NCBI GenBank assembly: GCA_963920665.1
Contig: OY987273.1
Location: 15,936,501 to 16,000,500 of the forward strand
Length of the DNA: 64,000 nt
Source: Straminergon stramineum
Taxonomy: Eukaryota > Streptophyta > Bryopsida > Hypnales > Calliergonaceae
Reading direction: 5' to 3'
Position 1 is the first letter of the stretch, and each line of letters opens with the position of its first letter. The notes beneath the pieces were generated by a model, which ran no database searches, was not told the origin of the DNA, and saw only the letters and a program-made list of their open reading frames with translations. A program made the position numbers and the translations under genes. Positions 47,760 to 58,567 of this stretch are shown one piece after another.

Positions 47760-49241
47760 TTATTCTGTGTTGAGGTAGTCCTTCAAAATAGGCTCCGGAC
47801 CCATTTGCTGTAATTCTGCATCAGACTTCCCTATGCTAGTTCTATTCCACTTATACCAATCCAAAGAAAAACGACTTTCTACCCTCAGAGCTTTCAACTC
47901 CGATACCATCAATGGTAATCTTTGCTCATGGAACTTCACCAACTTCTCAAGTGTTGCTACTTCTCCAGCAACACTACCATATGCTAAGGAAAAAGCCAAA
48001 AGCTCTACTTTTGGAACGTGCTGGACAACGGCCTCGTAATATTCTTTTTTCTTCTCCATTATTTGAAGTTCTAGGCTTTGCCTTTCATTTTGTACCTCTT
48101 GACGTTTGCGGACAAGGGTTTCGAGTTTTGATTCCCATATGTAATAATGGTCCATTTTATGCACCTTCCCACTCTTCATTTCCTTCAAATAAAAATCGCG
48201 ATTTCTTTTGAAGGAATGGAAGCCCTTGTCATTCTCTTTGATGACGTTTGTTATGGCCTTCAACTATTGCTTCAACACCTCTACGAAAGTGGGATTCACT
48301 TCTTGCTCCTTCAAATTTTGCAATTGCTCGTTCTTTGCACACAATGCTAATTTTGCACTTTCTATTTTGGCAAGCAACATTGCCTCTTCATGTTCTGAAT
48401 CGCTTCCTCCACCACTCCCATCACCCTCTTGCAAAACAGGGTCCACTTTCCTAGCCACCCCATCATCCATGCCTTCTTCGTTTGTGTCTTGTACTATGAT
48501 GGGCTCTTGGGCTGATTGTCCACTTTGGGCGACTCCCACATCCATAGCTGGCCTAGATTCTTGTATGGCAACCTCCTCGTCATCATTGTGGAATGAATAT
48601 CCATTGTATTCATATGTGTGTTGATCAAAGCTAGAAGTCTCTGACCAAACCACGCTTTCATCACGAACAACTGACTTCCCATGCTTCACCTTGGATAAAA
48701 TCTTCTTTACATCCATAGGTTCATCTGGTGGTAAATTTTTTGTAGTCTCTAGAATGATCACAATAGGGACCTCCTTCAATGTTGACCAATCCACCTCCTT
48801 CTTCAACACATATTCAACATACACCATTCTCACAAGAAAGAAATAGAAATTGTCGTTTCAGTAAGTTGAGTCCTCCAAATACAAGTGCTTCCAAACCTTA
48901 CAACATCTAAGTATGAAGCCCTCGTCTTTGGAGTATGCAAGATTTACTTTGTTTTGCTTTAGATGTTCTTTGTGCCGACACAAGGGAAATAACTTGTTGA
49001 TGTGGCACCAATCTATGTATTTGCAAACTGTTTTGTAACTCCAAGGCTCAGGTTCATTTCTCCAACCTTTAAATGCCTTAATCTTTAGATGGATCAAAAT
49101 GGCCACACGTTTCTTGTGAATTTTACCGCACCGTTTCCGACCCTTATCACAGATGAGCTTCATCTCTTGTCGTGTAAGGTGTTTGATTGTGGCAAGCATC
49201 AATGGTGGAGGCTCATTCTCTATAGTGCTCAATCTATACAA
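47760..49241 (-). pseudogene. CHI-KLFP-module protein with coiled-coil tail (copy P5)
   Basis: A single frame of 494 codons is read from ATG 49241 (MYRLSTIENE), with stops at 48858 and 48264 and no frameshift. Residues 50-145 carry the module: AFKGWRNEPEPW, YIDWCHINKLFPLCRH, RCCKVWKHLYLEDS, VYVEYVLKKEVDWSTLKE. An acidic region follows (residues 190-290), then a Lys/Glu/Leu-rich C-terminal region (LETLVRKRQEVQNERQ and following) that predicts long coiled coil. It is the best-preserved simple member and resembles P1 closely. The module's conserved Trp, Cys, His and Lys residues suggest a folded domain, but I know no matching family and assign no function. Confidence 0.65.
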
Positions 49242-49488
49242 TCAATTGTACTCAGATAATATGCCAAATACACCAAGCCTAAAACCTTGTTGTACAAACT
49301 TAAATCTATTACCTCGTGGTAATTCACATTTACAAATACATCAATATAAACATTTACAATCACAATCAAGTTTCAAACAATTCTGCGTGATTTACAATCA
49401 ATGGATGAAAGTGACATGAGGAGAGATAGAATATCCTCCTCACAACACCCACCTCCCCTCTCAAGCCTACAATTAGCAACTTCTAGGT

Positions 49489-49810
49489 GGATAAAAGACA
49501 AGGCGCAAAAGGGAAAGACGGGAGACTACGGGTTTAGGCTCTGATTTTGTACCTGCAGTTGCCTTAGGGCGAGCGTGGCTCTAGATGGGGCACGTGCGGG
49601 TCCACAGGGGGGGGCTCATGCGAGTCGGGAAGGCAACCGCGGGTCTAGGACCACCGTCAACGACCGCGGGTGATGGCAACTGTGGATCTGGGGCGACCGT
49701 GAGTGAGGGGAATCCCAATTGGGGGCACATGTGGGTTTGGGGCAACCGTGACTCAGGGGAGCGTGCGGGTCTGGGGCAACCACGGGTCCCAAATCCCCAA
49801 CCGTGACGGC
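49489..49810 (-). promoter_or_regulatory. Motif array upstream of P5, minus orientation
   Basis: On the minus strand the array reads ACCCGTGGTTGCC, AGTCACGGTTGCC, ACTCACGGTCGCC and ACCCGCGGTTGCC, that is, toward P5. A TTTTATCC TATA-like word lies at 49489-49496, about 248 bp before ATG 49241. One motif near 49551 faces the other way. Confidence 0.55.
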
Positions 49811-50069
49811 ACATACCTTCACTGAATAGTGAAATTAGATTGCCTTAACAATTAGATTGACTTACCCCCAAATGAACTATGCAAAGAATTCATATTCAAA
49901 CCCAAATGCATGCAAGTAGGTGATGTGTATGTACAATACTCAATATTTTGGGTCCAAACATGCACTTCACATTAAAAATAGTTTATACACTTGCATTGCT
50001 TTTCCAAAATGAGATGCACAAAAGGTGGCCAGCGTTACTATTCCCGCTAGAAAACTATTACATCAAATC

Positions 50070-51767
50070 CTATAAGAAGACAGAGTCCCGAAAGACGAAT
50101 TCGGGTGGTTTCATGAACCATGGTTTACCCATGAGGAGGTCCACCACTTATGCACATGTTGGTCTTCTATTAACATTAGGATCACCTACTTCATGTAACT
50201 TCATGGCAAAGTACCTTGATGACTCATGATTTCTAAATAAGTCCTTGTTGTATTCAACCATGTGTTCTATGTTCATGCGTTGGGTCAACTTTCCAATCGA
50301 ATAAGAATTGGATTTCACCAAATATTTGTAGGTCACTTTCATCACATCTAGACTCGTATCTGAACCCTCTGGCCCAAACAAATAGAACAACTTTGGAGCT
50401 GCCCACCAATGGCCCATCTTCTCAACATCAAGTTTTTCTTGTTTTTCATATCCAAAATGCGAGGGAGATCTTTCTTGAATACGACTTGCAATTCCCCAAT
50501 CACAAATCTCAATGTTGATCTCTTCGTCTGAGAAGGGGGGATAATGCAACAATATGTTCACAGGTAACAATTCACTATGCAACACCTCTGTATTGTGCAC
50601 GAGACTTGTCACATAAACCAGGGCCCACGCCAAATTCGCCTTGTGTCTTCGAAAGAGGCTAATTTCTTTTTGTTGTTGGCCTGTAAGTTGCTTGACCAAC
50701 TTGATTTCATGCCATTCTGCATGTGGCACCACCTTCTCATTCAAATGAAGCAACTCTTTGAAATTACCACCATTCCACCACAAAGTGTATGCTTCCATTG
50801 TTTGGTCATGGAAAACTAGGAATTTAATAATGGCCGGATGATTCAACGGGCATACCAAAGCCTCCACTAACCATTCCACCCTCGCATCGCATTTGTTCCT
50901 TTGCTTTGACAATTTCCCCAGAAAATGTACATGTGCTGGGATCGTGGACATTCCTTCAATGCATACCTTGCGCACCTTTGCATATTCTCCTTGACAGTCA
51001 AATCCAGTAAGTGGGACCACCTTGGCCTTTGAGTGGACCCACATGATACATGAACCACTATCTCTTGTAAATGCAACCTTGAATGCATCCGTCTGCCACC
51101 CCATACCCCTAGCTTCAGACCTTGACAATCTTTTTGCTGCAATTTGCCACCAATCCATCTTCTCACGGAACTCCTAGGCCCTATCCGTTTCTCCAAATCC
51201 AGGCACTATAGGTCACAACTCAAGCATCAACTTGTTGGTGTTGAATATACCAGTTTGTAGGCAATTGCCAATCCACGTTTGCCATTGGTTGAAATACACT
51301 TCATCCACATCTGCATAGTCCGAAGATTCCTTGCATTTCCTTGTAATACATTCGTCCAACTCATCCTTCAAGGATTGGATGCCTGCCTCTTTATTTCTCA
51401 AGTATTTCCTCTCCAAATATTGTACACTTTTTTCCTCATACCATTGGAGACAAGCCTCATGCGCATAGGTCCTATATCGTGTTGGAGGATAGGTAGGGTC
51501 CTTATCGTGTGCTGTCTTGGACTTCTTTGTCTTGGATGGTCTAGCACCCCCAATTACCTCCTTGGTAGTTATATCTACAACAAATGCTACAGGATTATCA
51601 AGGTCCTTGTCCCAAGCCGATATCCAACGTGTACTACTTCCTTCCTTTGAAATAGACATGGTCCTCTTTTGAAAAACAAGGTGTTCTTGACTTGAACTTG
51701 GAGAGAAAAATGGGCAAAAACTTCCCCTTCTGAAATCACCTTGGCCCACGAGCACGCATTTAGCCAC
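50070..51767 (-). pseudogene. Kinase-like protein gene 3 (cargo of the giant element)
   Basis: A single frame of 566 codons with only three or four stops (51213, 51165 and 50148 are clear) and no frameshift. The start is ATG 51767 or the in-frame ATG 51659 (MSISKEGSS), which better fits the array position. The first 200 residues are a family-specific region (WISAWDKDLD, then EKSVQYLERKYL). A glycine-rich-loop equivalent GFDCQGEYAKV is followed by EALVCPLNHPAIIKFL, then LHSELLPVNILLHYP as the catalytic loop, then ICDWGIAS as the DFG equivalent and WAAPKLFYLFGPEGSD as the APE region. Here HSE replaces HxD and APK replaces APE, so this copy may be a pseudokinase even without the stops. The substrate is unknown. 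Confidence 0.65.
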
Positions 51768-51779
51768 TTAAAGGTGGAT

Positions 51780-52060
51780 GTAAGCCAATGCGCAAGACCA
51801 AGAATGGCGACCGCGGGTCTGGGTGACCGCTTAAGTACTCGAGGTCGCCTTGGGGCGCGTGCAGGTCTAGCACATGCGAAACGGGCGACCGCGAGTATGG
51901 GGCGACCACGGGTATGGAGGCGACCGCGGGAGGGGGTGACTACAGGAGGGGGTGACTACGGGTTCCAAAGGTGCTCGCAGATGTAGGCGACCACGGGTTT
52001 TGGGGCGATCGTTGGTGTAGAGGGCGCCCATTGGTGTGGGGGCGACCACGGGTCCAAAAA
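51780..52060 (-). promoter_or_regulatory. Motif array upstream of kinase-like gene 3, minus orientation
   Basis: On the minus strand it reads ACCCGCGGTCGCC, ACTCGCGGTCGCC, and ACCCGTGGTCGCC at least three times, facing the kinase gene. One opposite copy lies at about 51838. Confidence 0.55.
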
Positions 52061-53150
52061 GGATGGACCACCATAAATAATAGCAAAAAGAAACCTTGAT
52101 ATGGGGTAGAAACATTGGCATCACAACTTCCCACTTCTATTTCGCTTGTTTTCAAATAAAATCATAAGACCACTATGATATGGTCTAGAATGTGGAATTA
52201 GATTTTGAGTTGTTCCTTTATGGTTCCAAAAATATGTCTACAATGTTCACAAAGAGAAAAAAAGGAATGGGCCAAAAGGGAAAAAGAGAATCAGAAATAC
52301 AAAAGTACTTGATGTGATTGACTACTATTGAAACAAAAAGGGAGAACTTGAAATACCTACATTCTACCATTGCATAATAATATTATAGAGGTTACTTTAG
52401 AAGTGTCTAAAGTCTTCTTCTAATTTCTTCAAGTTTGCTCTACATTGAACATGAATTCGGCTTTTTCACACAACCCTAAACCCTTTTGGGGTGGAAAAGG
52501 TCATAAATGCAAACATACATGTTGCAGAGCACATTGAAATGAACAACAAATTAAGCGTAAGCACATCAAGTCAAAAGATTGTTGTCTTTGATGAAGACAT
52601 TGTTCAAACCATCAAGGGTGTTTGAATGCTATCATTTCTTTTTTTTGCATGCCAATCCTTCAAAATTGGTCACCCACAACATACAAGAAATTTCTAAATG
52701 GACAAGTGGGACACCCTCGAAATCATCTTTCTTAGACGTTGTAAATTGTTAAGTTACAAATTATAGATGCGGTCTTCGAAAGTAAACTTTCCAAGGAAGA
52801 CCACCCCTTCTTACACTACAAAATTTACAAGATGAAGAGATGCTCTTCTATCCTGTATAGAGAGTTTCTATCATTTATGGACTCAAAATTAGCCACCTGA
52901 TCGTTTAAAGATGAAGAAGCCTCACATGCAAATCCTTATACAATGTACGATTTCTTTGGCTAAGTACTCTATAGAGGACATTCAATATGTTCTTGTAAAA
53001 GCTATCCAAGGTTTACTTAAACTTTTGTATACAAAAAATAATCTCTCTCCAAACAAACAAAATGTCAAGTTCGGTTACTCCGATAGGTGAGCGGGAAACA
53101 TCATTTAATTCCCAAGGTTTCGGAGATGTACTAAGAGGGTTTAGACGGTC
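52061..53150. other. Spacer, nothing recognised
   Basis: AT-rich, short frames only. Confidence 0.35.
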
Positions 53151-53224
53151 AGTACTGAGTTTAGAACGGAGATGTATGAGGTGCAATGTTGCACCACACA
53201 CATCTCCGTTCTAAACTCAATACT
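53151..53224. repeat. 36-bp near-perfect inverted repeat with 2-base loop
   Basis: The arms at 53151-53186 and 53189-53224 match at 33 of 36 positions around a TG loop, and share GAGTTTAGAACGGAGATGT. A transcript would fold into one long hairpin. Confidence 0.85.
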
Positions 53225-53299
53225 AATTTCTTATAACTCTCATAGACCATCCCCTAGACCTTGAGAATGAAATCACCTTCCCTCCCACATACCACATGG

Positions 53300-53450
53300 A
53301 ATTTGCTTGACGTCTTTTTTTTTCTTTTGGTAGGTTGGCTACAAGAACCAAACCAAATTGATCTCATTGGGGATCAAACCCAAGACCTCCACAAGAACAA
53401 TGACTTCCAGGAAGCCAATAACTTCCATGCATCACCCGAAGATGTCTTGA
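53300..53450 (-). repeat. Candidate tRNA-derived SINE, copy 2
   Basis: On the minus strand, TTGGCTTCCTGGAAG (A-box-like) is followed about 36 bp on by GGGTTTGATCCCC (B-box-like). Then comes TTGTAGCCAACCTACC and an A-rich tail (AAAAGAAAAAAAAAG). It shares order and sequence with 9125-9240. Confidence 0.4.
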
Positions 53451-53539
53451 AGACCCCAAGATCCTAATGAAGTGACTTGTTCTTGGATGTTAAAAGTTGA
53501 ACTCATTATATTTATTAAAACTTCTTTGGATTGGAAGGC

Positions 53540-53918
53540 ACCCCCCCACCCGCGGTCGCCCCCTATTCCACCAAATTGGGCTCCACACCACCAAGACAGA
53601 AGACCGTGGCCCCACTTGCGGTTGCCCAAGACCTGAAGTCGCATCCCACCTACAGTCGCCCCCCATTCTACCAAATTGGGCTCGACAACACTAGGACCTA
53701 AAGTTTCCCCCACTCACGGTCGCCCAAATTTCAACTTGCACCCCACCAGTAACTGCCTCTATCATAAAGACACATCAGTTGAGAAACCAATGTAGCAGAA
53801 GTAGTGAGCCACCTCCACCACAAATGAAGTTAGACTTAATAGCGTCATATATACACTAAAACAGACCTATCCTTCAATGTTGGTAGCTAGTTAATACTCT
53901 ACAATCAATCTATAAATA
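53540..53918 (+). promoter_or_regulatory. Orphan motif array with TATA box
   Basis: ACCCGCGGTCGCCCC, ACTTGCGGTTGCCC, ACCTACAGTCGCCCC and ACTCACGGTCGCCC lie in plus orientation at 53546-53730, and a TATAAATA box lies at 53911-53918. No protein gene of the cargo type follows. A 37-codon frame at 53997 is too short to call. The array may belong to a lost gene or a non-coding transcript. Confidence 0.4.
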
Positions 53919-53963
53919 CAGAATTATAGTAAGTCTAATTAGACAAATTGAAGAGGGTTTTCC

Positions 53964-53984
53964 AAACCCTAAACCCTAAACCCT
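53964..53984 (+). repeat. Interstitial telomere-type repeat, three units
   Basis: AAACCCT occurs three times in a row, the plant telomere unit. A telo-box-like AAACCCTAAACCCTAA also lies at about 63405, near the right end of the element. Confidence 0.7.
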
Positions 53985-54277
53985 ATAGAAAAACCATGGA
54001 CCTTCTCCATGTATGCCACCCCAAAAGTAATGTACTTCTATTTTTTAGGGTGGATAAAATGATAAACACATGTGATTTGCTTTTCATTATATGTCATAAA
54101 AAAGTTTGAACTCCTAAACCTTGCACTTGTAAGATATAAACCATTGAAGTTGTCATTTCCTAACTTGTTAATCTTCAATAAATTCAATATTCATTCACCC
54201 CTTCAAATGTGTTTTAAATCCCCTTAATGTATCAAGGGGAAGACTATATTGAAATTCCTATGTTCGAGGATGGAAAA

Positions 54278-54758
54278 TGAAATGATGAGGAGAAGGGCTT
54301 CCCCAAGTCTCCATTTCGTAAACCACTTCTTATGTAGATAAAAAGATTTCTCTTCATGCATCCCACGATTTCAGTATTTTATTTGTACATCGTTTCCCCC
54401 AAAGGGAAGGTCTCCTCCAAATGTACTCCCTCTAAAAATTAAAATAGGAAATGGTCATGTTGAATTTTACATGAGCACGAGGAAAAAAAAATGTCAAGGA
54501 GAAGAGCTTCCCCAAATCTCCATTTTTTAAAACCACTTCTTATGTAGATAAAAAGATTTCTCTTCATGCATCCCACAGTTTCAGTATTTTATTTGTACAT
54601 CATTTCCCCCTACAAAGAAAGGTCTCCTCTAAATGTACTCCCTCCAAAAATTAAAATAGGAAATGGTTACGTTGAATTTTACATGACCACATGGATGGAT
54701 GAAGAAGAAATAAAATGTTAGGAAGAAGGGCTTTTCCAAATCTACACTTCCTAAACCA
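54278..54758 (+). repeat. ~210-bp tandem duplication plus partial third copy
   Basis: TATGTAGATAAAAAGATTTC occurs at 54331 and 54541. Both units include GCTTCCCCAA, GTACTCCCTC and GTTGAATTTTACATGA. A third partial unit starts near 54720. Confidence 0.75.
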
Positions 54759-54924
54759 ATTTTCTTTCTTTCTTACTTAATTAACTTTTGATGACTTAGT
54801 ATTGAATGCCTCAGTCTTAGGATTTTCTGGAGTTAATCCTTAGAAAAGGGGGGAGCAGTATTTGAAATGTTTGAACACCTTCCCTTCAATTTGTAAGGGG
54901 GGAAACTCAAACTCATGTTTTTTG

Positions 54925-55373
54925 GCGCCCCTGACCCGTGGTCGCCCCATACGCAACCGCCCCCATCGTCATGAACTGGAAGACCTTTCTAAATCTGAGA
55001 CTTGCGGTGGCCCCATTACCCACAATCGCCCAAGAAATGACTTGTGGTCGCCCTATATGTAGCTGCCCCTATACCCGCGATCGCCCCATTACCTGTGATC
55101 ACCCAAGAAATGACCTGTGGCCGCCTTATATGCAGCTGCCCCTATACCCGCGGTCGCCCCATTACCTGCGATCACCCAAGAAATGACCTATGGTCGCCCT
55201 ATATGTAGCCACCCCCCTATACCCACGGTCACCTAGCACTTGAGGTCTCCTTCCAGAAACTCTAATTTTTCCTGAATGGTAGTTTTTGGACAGTGGGACC
55301 TAGACCCGTGGTCACCTAAGACCCGCACACCCCCTCTTCTCGTATGCGCCCTAGGCAACTTCGGGTACTTAAG
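54925..55373 (+). promoter_or_regulatory. Motif array upstream of P6, plus orientation
   Basis: More than ten copies of the motif all face P6 (ACCCGTGGTCGCCCC, ACCTGTGATCACCC, ACCCGCGGTCGCCCC, ACCTGCGATCACCC). Part of the array is a local duplication around ACCC(A)AGAAATGACCT. A weak TACTTAAG lies 198-205 bp before ATG 55571. Confidence 0.55.
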
Positions 55374-55570
55374 GGGATACTGGATTCCCAAGTTGCCACT
55401 TCCTTCGTTGCACCGCGCCTTTCATCCGCCTTGAAGCATCTAACTATCGGTTCGTTGGTTGGAAGTTTGGGCACCTACACGTGCTGTGGCTTTCACGTTT
55501 ACGAATTCATTTCTTCGATTATCTTATCGACAAAAGTCTAGTTCTCTTTACGCTAGAGTGACATGACAAG

Positions 55571-57130
55571 ATGACAAAGAAGAAAGGAGATCGCCATAGC
55601 AAGCAACAACGTGACCTTCTTGACCCAGTGGCTAAGGCATATCGGGGATGGCATCATGTAAATTCCGATTGGACCTTGACAACTTGCAAGTTATTTGTGG
55701 ATTGGTGCCATATCGACAAGCTATTCCCTTCCCATCAACTCATTCACCATGTGAAGCAAAACCAAGCAAATTTTCATTACTGCAAGGATGATGCATTTGT
55801 CCAAAGATGTATTGAAGTGTACTGAGCATTGTACAGAAAGCGAAAAATTCCACGGAGCGAAGTTTCAATGGGCATATGCCAAATGGTATATGCAGAGTTA
55901 CAATTGGGGAACATGGTAGATTGAATGACCTTCAAGACATCAAAGAATGTCACGCTTCCAACTACAAAAGACATTCCAAGAGCGGGTCCTTCAAATAATC
56001 CTCGGGATGGGATAGGGCCCAAAAAGAACATTATAGAAGGAGTGGCAGATGAGGATTATGTTTGGTCAACGTCGACTGGAGAATCGGACTCCGATGAAGA
56101 GCCATTGCCTAAACCTAGGGATAGGATGGAAGATACATCAATGGAAGAAAACTTATCGTTGGTGGTATCAAAAGAAGGCAACATGCAACAGACCACACCA
56201 ATGTATGGAGAACCTTTTATGTTTGTGGAACCAATAGGGGTCCGTCATCCTGAAGATGACGAAGTGTTCCATTATGTGCAAGCTCGCTTTTAGGAAATTA
56301 ATGAAGATAGGTTGGATGGGGAGAGTGAAGCCGAAGAAGAGATTCCTTTGACCTTGATGAATTTGCCTTCCATGGAAGGATTGTGTGAAATGGAACAAGA
56401 ACATCAAGGTGTACTTGGAGAAGACAATAATCGGTGAATGAAAGAATCCTATAAAGTGGAGTTGGAGATGCTTTTAAAGGATCTCGAAGAAAAAGAAAAA
56501 GAGTGTGAGATCATCGAGAAGTGGAGCACACAAGAGATTCAAGTTGAGGATGTGGGCACCCTCAAAGAACTAATTCAAGCTGGACAAACTCGTTTTGCAG
56601 CCCAACAAAGAGAAATGGAACAACTGGAACAATTTTACCTCAAGTTCAATAAGGGAGAAGATAGAGGATCCAATTCAAATGTCAATCATGTTATGGATGA
56701 ACGGCTTCAAACAATAATGGAAAAATGTAGGATGGAAGAAAACAACCTTGCCATTGAAAAAGGAGGTGTGAAAAAGGCAAGATCGACATTGAACTACTTG
56801 AAGGAGATGAAGGATGCAGATCCTATTGACTGTTCGTTGCAGTTGGATTCATTGTCTGTGGATGTTGAAGATTTGTCATCCACTACGGAAATAAAGAAGT
56901 TGAAGATGAAGTTAGCTTCTGTGAAAAGATTGGAACAGAAGTTGGAGGAAAAGTTGTCATGGCCAAAGGCACACATCAAGTTCATGTCATTGTTCAAGAA
57001 GTGGTGGATCCAAAATAAGATGTGGAACCATGACTTGACTCTTTTGAAGAGAGAAGAGAGAGTGGCAAGAGCCCAAATAGAACTAGAAAAGAAGGAAAGG
57101 GAAGAACAAGGGGAAATGGATGGAGTATAA
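55571..57130 (+). pseudogene. CHI-KLFP-module protein with long coiled coil (copy P6)
   Basis: ATG 55571 opens MTKKKGDRHS. The upstream ATG 55563 meets a stop at once. One frame of 520 codons with stops at 55823, 55920, 56291 and 56435, without frameshift. Two of the stops fall where paralogues have Trp: the RCIEVY-stop site and the DW of VDWST. The module is at residues 20-120 (AYRGWHHVNSDW, VDWCHIDKLFPSHQ, FVQRCIEVY). An acidic region follows (residues 160-280), then about 220 residues of Glu/Lys/Leu-rich sequence (56438-57130) that predicts coiled coil. It is upstream of and co-oriented with the transposase. The function is unknown; a structural or oligomerising role is possible. Confidence 0.6.
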
Positions 57131-58010
57131 ATTAGGTGGCTCTTGTTTCTTTTATGACTATGTACTTCTTCCAAGATATATGAAGAAAAAGGTTTTGTCC
57201 TTATTTTTGTTGAAATACAAGAATGTTTATTTTTATTTTTTGTGTATGAAAATGTGATTGCATTTGGATCCAAAGTTTCAAACATTTGAATTTTTGACAA
57301 ATTTTGATGATTTCAAGGTATGTGAATGTTAATTTCTTGCAAAATTTGTGTAGTGTTTTAAAAAAAAAAAAGAATTCTAGTAACTTTGAGTCTACACAAA
57401 GAACCCTCAATAAATTTAAGTTTCATCATCGATGAGAGTTTCAATATAAGTTCATATGGTTGTATTTTTCTATATTTTAACATATGGTTTAAACATATCG
57501 TAAATGACAACATCCCCATGCCCTTCAACCCGTGAATGTATGGACTCTTCTTGAGATTTATAATTTGGGAAAAAACATCATAAAAAGGTACTCAAAAGAA
57601 TACTTTTGGAATTGATAGAGAAATGGAAGTTATACATTTTGAGTTGTGGATTCCATGTATATGGTTTGATCAACCAATGTTGTCCCCCATTTTTCTTTTT
57701 AATTTGAAAAAGAAAGTTCTTAATTTTTTCCAAATTTGAGTACAAGATAATTCTATTTATTTTTTATTAAGTTTGTTGGAATGGATTTGAAATGAGTTTC
57801 CCTTCATGTGGTAGTTTAAAAGAAATTGTATTCTTTAAGTCTATGACCATTTTCCATAAAATCTTTTTTTGAAGTATCTATAAATACCACGTCAAACCCT
57901 TGGAGAGCGTTTAGGGTTTAATAAAATATCTATCTAGACTAGGATGACTTTCATCTAGAAACTTAGCGATGGAACACTAATGGGATAACAAAAATGGCCT
58001 TGGATTCTAA
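57131..58010. other. AT-rich spacer between P6 and the transposase promoter
   Basis: It holds a 12-base A run at about 57360 and no gene. Confidence 0.4.
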
Positions 58011-58014
58011 GCGT

Positions 58015-58343
58015 AAGCGTGGTCACCCTTCAAGTACCCGAAGTCGCCTCCTAAGACCTGCAGTCGCCCTTCAAGTACTTGAAGTTGCCTCCTGAGACCT
58101 GCGGTCACCCCCCCTTCTACTCGAAGGCCCCCCCCCTAGACCTACAGTCGTCCTACCGTGGACCCACAGTCGCCCCCCTTGGACCTGCAATGGCCCTTTG
58201 ATCCGCATGCGCGCTCCTAGTGCAAACCGTCGACCCGCATTCGCCCACGGGGCGAGTGCGCCTATTACGAGGTCACCTGTTTCCTGCACCCATTCTCGCT
58301 CTCAATGGGCGACTTGTGGTGCTAGCAAGATTGCAGTATAAAG
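58015..58343 (+). promoter_or_regulatory. Motif array and TATA box of the transposase gene
   Basis: ACCCGAAGTCGCC, ACCTGCAGTCGCCC, ACCTGCGGTCACCC and ACCCACAGTCGCCCC face the transposase. A TATAAAG box lies at 58337-58343, 231 bp before ATG 58568. Confidence 0.55.
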
Positions 58344-58567
58344 TTGAAGGCCCAAACTTTGGTTTTCACCTTGCTTCGGGGATGAACTCATGGCTTGAAT
58401 CTTTGAAAGAGGCTTCTTGCGGATGTTTGGTTCTTTGGAGGGCAACGACTTGGTTTGAGTGGTTTAAAAGACCGTTCAAAGCAAGTGGCTTTGCCATTCT
58501 TTTTTCTAAATCAAGGCTCTGATTCATATGATAATATGGTTTGAAGAACAAATAGGCGAGGAACAAT

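Noticed and set aside
53997..54107. 37-codon frame after the orphan promoter array
   Set aside because: Too short and without similarity to call a gene.
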